DNA from: Cyanobacteria bacterium UBA3803
Lineage (GTDB): Bacteria; Cyanobacteriota; Vampirovibrionia; Gastranaerophilales; Gastranaerophilaceae
NCBI GenBank assembly: GCA_002369055.1
Contig: DFEL01000138.1
Span: 1-23,938, forward strand
Length of the DNA: 23,938 nt
Direction: 5' to 3'
In this document: positions 7,607 through 14,932 of the stretch, piece after piece
Position numbering within the stretch: the first letter of the stretch is position 1
Layout: every line of letters begins with the position of its first letter
Notes under the pieces: generated by a model
The model's database searches: none
What the model saw: only the letters and a program-made list of their open reading frames with translations
What the model was told of the DNA's origin: nothing
Made by a program: the position numbers and the translations under genes

Positions 7607-9256
7607 TTATTTATCTGAAAGTAGTGATTTAGCAAATTTTAATGCTTCTTCTGTTTCTGAGCCTGATGTAAGGCTTGCGATAGCAGATATTTTTTCATTT
7701 TCGTCAAGTGCTTTAATGTTGACAAATGTTTCGTTACCTTGTATTTTTTCTACAAATAAATGTAAATCTGATTTTGCCGCAATAATTGCTTGGTGTGTTA
7801 TAAGTATTATTTGTCTGTATTTTGAAAGTGCAGAAATTTCTTCTGCTACTGCTTGAGCGGCTTTGCCTGAAATACCTGTATCTATTTCATCGAATATCAC
7901 AGTGTCAATTTCGTCTGCTTTTGCAAAAATAGTTTTAATGGCAAGCATTACTCTTGATATTTCGCCTCCTGAGGCAGTTTTTGCAAGTGGTGTTAAGTCT
8001 TGAGAAATATTTGTTGATATGTAAAATTCAACATCGTCAGTTCCATTTTGATTTATATCTGTTTTATTTATTCGTATTTCAAAACGTGATTTTGGTAGTT
8101 CTAATTTTTCCAGTTCGTCTTCTATCAAGGCTGATAACACAAGTGCGTAATTTTTTCTGTTTTCTGATATAGTTTCTGCTTGGTCATTTAATTCTTTTGT
8201 AATTTTTTCAAGTTCGTTTTCAAGTTCTTCTATATTTTTAGATGAAAATTCGATAGAATTTAATTTATTTGATAATTCATCATAAGTTTTCATTATGTTT
8301 TCTAATGTTGAACCATATTTTCTTTTTAATTTGTCAAAGGTGTATAATCGTTCTTGAATTTCATTTAATCTGTTTTCATCTGCTGATATTGTTTGTGTAT
8401 AATCTCTTAAATTTGCAGATAAATCTCTTGTGAGTTCAGTCAAATCGGTAATTTGAGATTCTATGCTTTCAAGATTTGAATCTGTGTTTGCTGCTTTTGT
8501 AATGTTTGATTTAACTTGTAGAAGTGCGTCAAGAATTGAACCTTCGTCGCTATTTAAAATTTGATATGATGAATAAGTTAATTCTTTAAGCTTTTCAGCA
8601 TTTTGTAAAATATCCAATTCTTGTTTTAATTTTGAGTCTTCTTCAATGTCTTCAATTTTTGCTTCATCTATTTCATTTATTTGAAATTTTAAAAAATCAA
8701 TTTCAGATTCTGTTATACTCGAAGATTGTTTTGAACTTTCGAGTTGTTTCAATATTTTTTGATATTTTTTATAAAGTTCTTTATAGTATTCTAAATCTTG
8801 TCCATAAAATTCTTTTGCATAGTTGTCTAAAAGTGTAATATGTGATTTTGGTTGTAGAAAAGAATAAGTTTGATGCTGAGAATGAATATCTAATACTTGT
8901 TCTCTTAATTCTTTAACGAAATTTTGATTTACTATTGTTCCATTAATTCTTATTCTTGAAGCGGATTGAGTAATTTCTCTGACAACCGAAATTTCGTTGT
9001 CAAATTCTATGCCGTTTGATTCCAGTAGTTCTCTTAAATTCTCTTTTGTGCTAACAAATAATTCAATTAACGCTTTATCGCAGCCTTTTTTTATTAAGTC
9101 AGAGGTTGCTTTTGCACCAAAGGCAATATCAATTGCGTTAAGCAGAATACTTTTACCTGCACCGGTTTCACCTGTAATGACGTTCAATCCGTTTGAAAAA
9201 TCAATGGTTAAGTCATCTATCAATATGTAATTTTTTATGTGAATAGACTTAATCAT
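7607..9256 (-). CDS. recN: DNA repair protein RecN
   Basis: SMC-like ATPase that helps double-strand break repair by holding or presenting DNA ends to RecA. It is 549 aa, normal for RecN. Landmarks are the Walker A G29-ETGAGKS36, a long coiled-coil central region (about 150-400) rich in E, L, K and S, the ABC signature ASGGEISRVM (428-437), Walker B VIFDEIDTGISG (453-464) and the switch histidine ITHQ (459 onward region). I chose the ATG at 9256. It overlaps the nadK stop in an ATGA (9253-9256) and gives the family-like N-terminus MIKSIHIKNY. An in-frame upstream ATG at 9280 would add eight unconserved residues and has no ribosome binding site. It is the last gene of the glmU-deaminase-nadK-recN operon. 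I see no convincing terminator after it. Confidence 0.95.
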   Translation of the reverse strand: MIKSIHIKNYILIDDLTIDFSNGLNVITGETGAGKSILLNAIDIAFGAKATSDLIKKGCDKALIELFVSTKENLRELLESNGIEFDNEISVVREITQSASRIRINGTIVNQNFVKELREQVLDIHSQHQTYSFLQPKSHITLLDNYAKEFYGQDLEYYKELYKKYQKILKQLESSKQSSSITESEIDFLKFQINEIDEAKIEDIEEDSKLKQELDILQNAEKLKELTYSSYQILNSDEGSILDALLQVKSNITKAANTDSNLESIESQITDLTELTRDLSANLRDYTQTISADENRLNEIQERLYTFDKLKRKYGSTLENIMKTYDELSNKLNSIEFSSKNIEELENELEKITKELNDQAETISENRKNYALVLSALIEDELEKLELPKSRFEIRINKTDINQNGTDDVEFYISTNISQDLTPLAKTASGGEISRVMLAIKTIFAKADEIDTVIFDEIDTGISGKAAQAVAEEISALSKYRQIILITHQAIIAAKSDLHLFVEKIQGNETFVNIKALDENEKISAIASLTSGSETEEALKFAKSLLSDK

Positions 9257-10077
9257 AGGCTTTTTGGTGAAACTCCCCAATTTAATTTATTTCTGAGTAC
9301 AGAGTAAAAGATATCATCTTCCAGTAATGCAAGATGAGCCGTATGTGGTGCTTTTGTGATTATAATTTCTTTATCGGTTTCAATATTTTCCGACCCGTCA
9401 ATTATTAAATTAAACTCTTTTACGTCATCTTCAAATGAAGTTATCGTGATATTTTCGCTTGATGGTACTACAATTGGTCTTGCATTCAATGTGTGAGGAC
9501 ATATAGGTACAATTACAAATGCTTCAAGATTTGGATGTAAAACCGGTCCGCCGGCTGACAAACCGTAGGCGGTTGAACCTGTCGGAGTTGAGATAATTAA
9601 TCCGTCTGCAATATATTCGCACACGTATTTGTCGTTAATTTTTAGTACAAATTTTGCTGAACGTGTTTTTGAGATACCTTTCACAACAAAGTCATTAAGA
9701 GCATAATATTTTTCTGATTGCAGCATTATTCTTTTTTCAATGTTGAATTTATTTTGGTATACGCAGTCAACTGCATATTGTATTTTATCAGTGTTTACTT
9801 GAGATAAAAAACCTAAGCGACCTAAATTTATTCCTAAAACCGGAGTTTGTGACATTGCATAGAACTTTGCAACGTGGAGAATTGTACCATCTCCTCCAAC
9901 AGCAAAAACAAAATCAAAGCCGTATTTGATTTCTTTTAGCTCAAGTACTTCAGGATTTGCACCTTTGTCTAGCAGTGTTTGTTCTAAATTTTGTAGTATC
10001 GGATATGGATTTTTAACGCACTCGTTAAAAATGACTGCTATTTTTTTTGAGTTAAAATCAAAGTCTGTATATTCCAT
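9253..10077 (-). CDS. nadK: NAD kinase
   Basis: Phosphorylates NAD+ to NADP+ in the cytoplasm and so sets the cell's NADP pool. It is 274 aa from the chosen start. The diacylglycerol-kinase-like GGDGT motif is at 61-65 (FAVGGDGTILH), followed by NLGRLGFLS and the NAD-binding TPTGSTAYGLSAGGP and C-terminal IIDGSE segments. I chose the ATG at 10077, 10 nt after the deaminase stop (10088-10090). The frame stays open to a GTG at 10110, which would overlap the deaminase and add an Asn-rich stretch with no support. The ribosome binding site is weak, which fits coupling to the gene upstream. Its stop overlaps the recN start. nadK-recN adjacency is common in bacteria. Confidence 0.95.
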   Translation of the reverse strand: MEYTDFDFNSKKIAVIFNECVKNPYPILQNLEQTLLDKGANPEVLELKEIKYGFDFVFAVGGDGTILHVAKFYAMSQTPVLGINLGRLGFLSQVNTDKIQYAVDCVYQNKFNIEKRIMLQSEKYYALNDFVVKGISKTRSAKFVLKINDKYVCEYIADGLIISTPTGSTAYGLSAGGPVLHPNLEAFVIVPICPHTLNARPIVVPSSENITITSFEDDVKEFNLIIDGSENIETDKEIIITKAPHTAHLALLEDDIFYSVLRNKLNWGVSPKSL

Positions 10078-10087
10078 AATGATACCG

Positions 10088-10537
10088 TTATTGTTGTTCT
10101 TCAAGTTCACGTCTTATGTCATCTACCGATACATGTTTTATTTCAGAATTTTCATCTTTTTGTAAATATACATCTTTTATTCCTGATTGAACAATAAATC
10201 TTTTGCATAATATGCAAATCATTTGATGTCCCCAGATGTACATAGTTGCATTTTGACATCTGTCTTGTCCTGCTTGAATAATAGCATTTTGTTCAGCATG
10301 GATTGAACGGCAAGTTTCATATCTTGTACCTGATTCAATGTTATTCTTTATACGGAAACATTCACCTCTTTCAACACAAGATTCAACTTTTGATGGTGTT
10401 CCGTTATAACCTGTTGCTTTAATTTTTTTATCTTCACCTACAATAACTGCACCAACTTGTGCTCTAATACAGTTTGAACGGCTGGAACAGGTTTTGGCTA
10501 AATCTAAAAAATATTCATTCCAAGGTTTTATTGTCAT
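10088..10537 (-). CDS. Deoxycytidylate (dCMP) deaminase family protein
   Basis: Zinc-dependent deaminase that most likely converts dCMP to dUMP, feeding dTMP synthesis. It is 149 aa. The zinc and catalytic residues are H80 and E82 (SIHAEQNAI) and C108 and C111 (ICILCKR). The GYNGTP motif (43-48) is typical of dCMP deaminases and helps bind the nucleotide. C54 and C60 lie in the short SCVERGEC segment. The usual proline before the first zinc cysteine (PCxxC) is isoleucine here. AAGGAA on the reverse strand precedes the ATG at 10537 and supports it. The gene lies 10 nt after glmU and 10 nt before nadK. ComEB of Bacillus belongs to the same family; a different nucleotide substrate is possible but less likely. 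Confidence 0.88.
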   Translation of the reverse strand: MTIKPWNEYFLDLAKTCSSRSNCIRAQVGAVIVGEDKKIKATGYNGTPSKVESCVERGECFRIKNNIESGTRYETCRSIHAEQNAIIQAGQDRCQNATMYIWGHQMICILCKRFIVQSGIKDVYLQKDENSEIKHVSVDDIRRELEEQQ

Positions 10538-10547
10538 TTTAAATTCC

Positions 10548-11831
10548 TTATTTTGCTTGTTTTACCCAATTTTCAAAAATTTTCATAGGTGCACGACTTA
10601 ATGCTAATGCCCAAGATTTTACGTTTTTGGTTGCAACTGCACCTGCGGCTACAAATGCTCCTTCTTCTAATTCAATTGGTGCAACCAAAACGGAATTAGA
10701 ACCTGTATTTGCATAATCACCTATTATTGTTCTGTTTTTAACCTTTGTTACAGGATTATAATTTGCTGTAATAGTTCCTGCTCCGATATTTACGTGAGAA
10801 CCTAATTCACTGTCCCCAACGTAACTTAAATGTGAAACATTTGTGTTATCTTTTATAATTGAATTTTTTACTTCAACAAAATTGCCAATGCGGACATTGT
10901 TGCCGACTTCAACGTTTCCTCTTAAGTGAGCCATTGGACCGATGGTGCAGTTTGAACCAATAGTATTTTTCCCCGTAATATAAACAGAAGGGTAAATTAT
11001 AGTATCTGTTCCTATTTCTGTGTCTGCACTAATCCAAGTTGTATCAGGGTCAACAATCGTAACTCCGTTTTTCATTAATTTAACAAGATTTCTTTTATTT
11101 AAAATCTTTGCGGCTTCAGAAAGCTGAAGCTTAGAGTTTATACCCAATATTTCAGTATTGTCTTTTAACGTGTATGCCTGAACATTTAAGTCGTGTTTTA
11201 CACCCCATGAAATTATGTCTGTAAGATAATATTCACCTTGAGCATTGTTACTTTTTAGTTCTGTAAATGCTTTTTTAACTTTGTTCCAGTTAATGCAATA
11301 AATTCCCGCATTTACTTCTTGAATTTGTTTTTCCTCAATTGTTGCATCTTTTTCTTCAACGATTTTTTTAAGTGTTTTGTCGAGATTTCTGACTATTCTT
11401 CCGTAATTAAACGGATTTTCAAAAATAGCACTCATTACTGTTATGTCTGCTTTATTTTCTTTATGATATTCAATAAAATCAGAAATTGTATCTGAAGTTA
11501 TAAGTGGGGTATCGCCACAAAGAATAATTACTTCTCCGTCAAAATTTTCTAATTCTGTGCAAGCCATGCTAACAGCGTGACCTGTGCCAAGTTGTGGTGA
11601 TTGTAAAATTGTTTTACTGTTATCAGCATAATGATTATTTACAAATTCAGTTACGGCTTCTGCCTGATGTCCGACAATAACATAAGATTGCTCAACCATG
11701 TGAGTATTGTTTACTGCATCTAACACATATCCTAATAAAGTTTTATCAAAAATATTATGTAACACTTTTGATTTTTCAGATTTCATTCTGGTACCTTTTC
11801 CGGCAGCAAGAATTATTGATTTTATACCCAT
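10548..11831 (-). CDS. glmU: Bifunctional GlmU: GlcN-1-P acetyltransferase / GlcNAc-1-P uridyltransferase
   Basis: Makes UDP-GlcNAc, the precursor of both peptidoglycan and lipid A. It is 427 aa, somewhat shorter than the usual 450-460. The N-terminal uridyltransferase half begins LAAGKGTRMKS (8-18) and has QLGTGHAV and CGDTPL. The C-terminal half is a left-handed beta helix of hexapeptide repeats with GPMAHLRG, GNFVEVKNS, SHLSYVGDSELG and NIGAGTITANY, which hold the acetyltransferase active site. The HLRP motif reads HLRG here. Both halves look intact. AAGGAG lies 6 nt before the ATG, in the loop of a hairpin. It is the first gene of a four-gene operon, transcribed divergently from eno. Confidence 0.96.
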   Translation of the reverse strand: MGIKSIILAAGKGTRMKSEKSKVLHNIFDKTLLGYVLDAVNNTHMVEQSYVIVGHQAEAVTEFVNNHYADNSKTILQSPQLGTGHAVSMACTELENFDGEVIILCGDTPLITSDTISDFIEYHKENKADITVMSAIFENPFNYGRIVRNLDKTLKKIVEEKDATIEEKQIQEVNAGIYCINWNKVKKAFTELKSNNAQGEYYLTDIISWGVKHDLNVQAYTLKDNTEILGINSKLQLSEAAKILNKRNLVKLMKNGVTIVDPDTTWISADTEIGTDTIIYPSVYITGKNTIGSNCTIGPMAHLRGNVEVGNNVRIGNFVEVKNSIIKDNTNVSHLSYVGDSELGSHVNIGAGTITANYNPVTKVKNRTIIGDYANTGSNSVLVAPIELEEGAFVAAGAVATKNVKSWALALSRAPMKIFENWVKQAK

Positions 11832-11854
11832 GACATACTCCTTTTTCTATGTCA
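11831..11854 (-). promoter_or_regulatory. Hairpin presenting the glmU ribosome binding site in its loop
   Basis: TGACATA and TATGTCA form a perfect 7-bp inverted repeat (11831-11837 and 11848-11854). The 10-nt loop contains the glmU Shine-Dalgarno sequence, read on the reverse strand as GAAAAAGGAG. The A of the start codon is the last base of the 3' arm. In mRNA this would leave the ribosome binding site in the loop with the start codon at the stem base. Whether it regulates is unknown. Confidence 0.45.
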
Positions 11855-11880
11855 CAATATTAACATAAACATTACTACTA

Positions 11881-11909
11881 TTGAAATAGTGTAAACTTTG
11901 TGAAATAAT
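11881..11909 (+). promoter_or_regulatory. Sigma-70-type promoter for eno
   Basis: TTGAAA (11881-11886) and AATAAT (11904-11909) are separated by 17 nt, each one mismatch from consensus. The predicted transcript would start near 11916 and give a leader of about 23 nt containing AAAAGGAG (11925-11932). Confidence 0.65.
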
Positions 11910-11938
11910 TGGTTTGTATCTAGTAAAAGGAGAAAAAT

Positions 11939-13240
11939 ATGCCAACCGTAATTGAAGACATTGTAGCAAGACAAATACTTGATTCAAGAGGTAATCCTAC
12001 GGTTGAAGTTGATGTAAAATTAGCTTCGGGTGTTGTTGGCAGAGCATCTGTACCTTCAGGTGCGTCAACAGGTATATATGAAGCTTTAGAACTTAGAGAT
12101 AACGAACGCAGCCGTTTTGGCGGAAAAGGTGTTACAAAGGCTGTTAATAATGTTAATAACATAATTGCTCCTGAGTTAATAGGTGAGGATGCTTCAAATC
12201 AATTTAATATAGACCGATTAATGCTAGAACTTGACGGTACGGATAATAAGTCAAGACTGGGAGCAAATGCAATATTGGGTGTTTCTCTTGCTGTTGCAAA
12301 GGCTGCTTCTCTGGCGTTTAAAATGCCTTTATACAGATATTTAGGCGGTATTTCGGCAATTACATTACCTGTTCCGTTGATGAATATTATCAATGGTGGT
12401 GTTCACGCTGATAACAATATAGATTGTCAAGAATTTATGATAGCCCCTGTTGGTGCGGATTGCTTTCAAGAAGCCGTAAGAATGGGGTCTGAAATTTTTT
12501 ATGCTTTAAAACATATTTTACAGGACAGAGATTATGTTACTTCTGTTGGTGATGAGGGAGGTTTCGCTCCAAATTTGTCATCAAATGAAGAAGCCTTAGA
12601 AATGATAATTATGGCGATAGAAAATGCAGGTTACACAACGGACGATGTTAAAATATGTGTAGATTTAGCGTCAAGTGAATTTTATGAAGACGGCAAATAT
12701 ACTCTTGCAGGAGAAGGCAAAATACTTACAAGAGAAGAAATGGTTGATTTTCTTGCAAACTGGGTTGATAAGTATCCTATTATTTCAATCGAAGACGGTA
12801 TGGCAGAAGAAGATTGGGAAGGCTGGAGATTATTAACTCAAAAAATAGGTGCAAAGTGCCAACTTGTAGGTGATGATTTATTTGTAACAAATACAAAACG
12901 TTTACAAGAAGGTATTATGAGGAAAATCGGTAACTCAATATTGATTAAAGTGAACCAAATCGGTACTCTTACTGAAACTCTTGAGGCTATTGCAATGGCT
13001 CATTCGGCAGGTTATACGGCAATTTCTTCACATCGTTCAGGCGAAACTGAAGATACATTCATTGCCGATTTGGCAGTTGCTGCTAATTGCGGTCAAATTA
13101 AGACAGGTTCTGCTTCTCGTTCTGACAGGATGGCAAAATATAATCAATTAATAAGAATCGAGCAAGAACTTGGTATGTCTGCAAAATATATTGGTATTAA
13201 GGCTTTTAGCGGACATAGAAGTTTTGATAACACATTGTAA
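11939..13240 (+). CDS. eno: Enolase (phosphopyruvate hydratase)
   Basis: Interconverts 2-phosphoglycerate and phosphoenolpyruvate in glycolysis; in many bacteria it also joins the RNA degradosome. It is 433 aa, the family norm. Recognised parts are SGASTGIYEALELRD (40-54, mobile loop), the acid E206 in GDEGGFAPN, the Mg2+ ligands D242, E285 (SIEDGMAEEDW) and D312 (GDDLFVTN), the catalytic base K337 (ILIKVNQIGTLTE) and SHRSGETED (364-372). All catalytic residues are present. The start is supported by AAAAGGAG 6 nt upstream. The gene is transcribed from its own promoter, divergently from glmU. No clear terminator follows; murA has its own promoter only 12 bp downstream. Confidence 0.98.
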   Translation: MPTVIEDIVARQILDSRGNPTVEVDVKLASGVVGRASVPSGASTGIYEALELRDNERSRFGGKGVTKAVNNVNNIIAPELIGEDASNQFNIDRLMLELDGTDNKSRLGANAILGVSLAVAKAASLAFKMPLYRYLGGISAITLPVPLMNIINGGVHADNNIDCQEFMIAPVGADCFQEAVRMGSEIFYALKHILQDRDYVTSVGDEGGFAPNLSSNEEALEMIIMAIENAGYTTDDVKICVDLASSEFYEDGKYTLAGEGKILTREEMVDFLANWVDKYPIISIEDGMAEEDWEGWRLLTQKIGAKCQLVGDDLFVTNTKRLQEGIMRKIGNSILIKVNQIGTLTETLEAIAMAHSAGYTAISSHRSGETEDTFIADLAVAANCGQIKTGSASRSDRMAKYNQLIRIEQELGMSAKYIGIKAFSGHRSFDNTL

Positions 13241-13257
13241 ACGTTAATAACTTTACA
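13236..13257. promoter_or_regulatory. Dyad (operator-like) overlapping the murA -35 box
   Basis: TGTAAA-C-GTTA-A-TAAC-TTTACA: ten bases on each side are complementary, with one extra C on the left. It covers the eno stop codon and ends exactly with the TTTACA that serves as the murA -35. The centre is too tight for a good RNA hairpin and no T-run follows, so a protein-binding site is more likely than a terminator. Its left part (13236-13249) also fits 13 of 14 positions of the cre consensus TGWAANCGNTNWCA, which may be chance. Confidence 0.4.
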
Positions 13258-13280
13258 CAATAAAAATAAAGTAGTATTAT
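13252..13280 (+). promoter_or_regulatory. Sigma-70-type promoter for murA
   Basis: TTTACA (13252-13257) and TATTAT (13275-13280) have a 17-nt spacer, each one mismatch from consensus. Transcription would begin near 13286-13288, only 3-5 nt before the murA ATG at 13291. Confidence 0.55.
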
Positions 13281-13290
13281 TATATTGAAA

Positions 13291-14613
13291 ATGGATAAAA
13301 ACTTAGACGAAAAATTTATAGTAACAGGTGGAACTGCCCTTAAAGGTGAAGTTTCAATTGGCGGTGCAAAAAATGCAGTATTAAAGCTTATGGCTGCGGC
13401 TATACTTGCTAAAGGTGAAACTCTTATTCATAATGTACCTGATTTAACGGATGTTGAAATTATGTTAAATGTAATTCAGGATTTGGGTACGAAAACTCAT
13501 TATGATAAGGAACATAAAACGGTAACTATTGATGCTACTGATATTACAAGTGTTACTGCAAAATATGAATTAGTAAGTAAAATGAGAGCTTCTTTTATTA
13601 TTTTGGGGGCATTGGTTTCAAGATGTAAAGAGGCAATTGTTGCACTTCCCGGAGGTTGTGCTATCGGTGAAAGACGTGTAGATTTTCATATAAAAGGTCT
13701 TGAGGCATTAGGTGCTGATATTAAGATTGAAAATGGCTATGTGCATGCAAAGGCTTCAAAATTAAAAGGTGCCGAAGTTTATTTGGATATACCATCTGTT
13801 GGTGCAACAGAAAATATTATGCTTGCAGCTATTTTGGCAGAAGGTGAAACCAGAATTCAAAATGCTGCAAGAGAACCTGAAATTATTGATTTAGCAAATT
13901 TCTTAAATGCTATGGGTGCAGAAGTGTCAGGTGCGGGTACCTCTGATATTATTATTAACGGTGTTTCTCCTGATAAGTTACATCCTATTGAATATACAAC
14001 AATTCCGGATAGAATTGAAGCAGGTACGTTTATGACTGCTGTCGTAGCTACTCGAGGAAAAGCAATTATAAGAAATATTTTTCCTGCACATTTGACTTTT
14101 TTCAATAATAAATTATTAAAAATGGGTGCAAATATTAAACTTATAGAGCCAACTGCAATTGAAGTATCAGCTAAAGGCAGACTTAATACTGTTAATTTTG
14201 TCACTCAGCCTTATCCGGGTTTTCCTACTGATTTGCAATCAATGGCAATGGTTTTGTTGGCAACTGCAAACGGTGTTGGTATTATTACTGAAAGTCTTTA
14301 TGAAAACAGATTTATGCAGGTTCCTGACTTAAGACGTATGGGTGCTGATATTCATCAAGACAGAAACCATGCTATTATTAAAGGTGTAAAAAAATTAACA
14401 AGTGCCGCTGTATCTGCAAGTGACTTAAGAGCAGGTGCATCTTTGGTTGTTGCCGCATTAATGGCAGAAGGTACTTCTGAAATTGATAATTTATATCATA
14501 TTGATAGAGGTTATGAAAACTTTGAACATAAATTAAAAGCACTTGGCGGTAAAATTGAGCGTATTAATACTTCAAGTTATGTTGATGGAGGTATTAATGA
14601 AGCCAGAATATAG
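13291..14613 (+). CDS. murA: UDP-N-acetylglucosamine 1-carboxyvinyltransferase MurA
   Basis: First committed step of peptidoglycan synthesis: transfers enolpyruvate from PEP to UDP-GlcNAc. It is 440 aa from ATG 13291, slightly longer than the usual about 418-430. K27 in GGAKNAVLKLMAA binds PEP. The catalytic loop LPGGCAIGERRVD carries C123, the residue that fosfomycin alkylates, so the enzyme should be of the fosfomycin-sensitive type. FPTDLQSMAMVLL holds the catalytic aspartate region, and SDLRAGASLV the conserved arginine. An in-frame TTG at 13285 would add only two residues. No Shine-Dalgarno sequence lies before either start, and the promoter places the transcript start just upstream, suggesting leaderless or near-leaderless initiation. 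The 3' end overlaps the next gene by 17 nt. Confidence 0.96.
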   Translation: MDKNLDEKFIVTGGTALKGEVSIGGAKNAVLKLMAAAILAKGETLIHNVPDLTDVEIMLNVIQDLGTKTHYDKEHKTVTIDATDITSVTAKYELVSKMRASFIILGALVSRCKEAIVALPGGCAIGERRVDFHIKGLEALGADIKIENGYVHAKASKLKGAEVYLDIPSVGATENIMLAAILAEGETRIQNAAREPEIIDLANFLNAMGAEVSGAGTSDIIINGVSPDKLHPIEYTTIPDRIEAGTFMTAVVATRGKAIIRNIFPAHLTFFNNKLLKMGANIKLIEPTAIEVSAKGRLNTVNFVTQPYPGFPTDLQSMAMVLLATANGVGIITESLYENRFMQVPDLRRMGADIHQDRNHAIIKGVKKLTSAAVSASDLRAGASLVVAALMAEGTSEIDNLYHIDRGYENFEHKLKALGGKIERINTSSYVDGGINEARI

Positions 14614-14932
14614 ACGCTGGTATGAGCATGATCCTCTTTTGCTCGAAGTTGTTGAACTGTTAAAAAATTACCAGGACGAGTTGCGTTCTCAGGCAGAAGT
14701 TTTCTTGAAAAAAATTGAAGAAAAAGTTTCAAAAGATGCTATTGAGCGTTTTTATAACATGGTTAAGCCATTAAAAGGTAACAGGTGGTATGATAAGGAT
14801 CCTGTTATTTCAAAAACGGTTGAGCTGTTGCGAGTTGTTCCGCCTGATGTTCAAAAGGCTTGTGCTGAGCATTTTATTAATGCACTTAAAGATATTGGTG
14901 TTGATTATCAAAGCCCTAATATTAAAGAATAA
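14597..14932 (+). CDS. Twin-repeat small protein between murA and mfd, unknown function
   Basis: A 111-aa soluble protein I do not recognise. It is built of two related halves: RRWYEHDPLLLEVVELL (6-22) with AEVF (33-36), and NRWYDKDPVISKTVELL (62-78) with AEHF (90-93). Shared positions are RWY, DP, VELL and AExF, with a one-residue indel, so it looks like an internal duplication of a helical unit of about 35 residues joined by a basic/amphipathic linker (41-61). There is no signal peptide or cysteine motif. The chosen ATG has a strong GGAGG (14587-14591) 5 nt upstream, inside the murA coding region; the frame is open further up but no other start is as good. Its stop overlaps the mfd start (TAATG), so translation of mfd is probably coupled to it. 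Context suggests a role linked to envelope or repair, but this is not evidence of function. Confidence 0.85.
   Translation: MKPEYRRWYEHDPLLLEVVELLKNYQDELRSQAEVFLKKIEEKVSKDAIERFYNMVKPLKGNRWYDKDPVISKTVELLRVVPPDVQKACAEHFINALKDIGVDYQSPNIKE

Noticed and set aside
9257..9280. Longer recN start at ATG 9280
   Set aside because: No ribosome binding site, eight extra unconserved residues, while ATG 9256 overlaps the nadK stop as ATGA and gives the family N-terminus.
10078..10110. GTG start for nadK at 10110
   Set aside because: Would overlap the deaminase and add an Asn-rich unconserved stretch; ATG 10077 is 10 nt after its stop.
13857..14204. Open frame of 115 codons on the reverse strand inside murA
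   Set aside because: Shadow of murA coding sequence, which is conserved across its full length.
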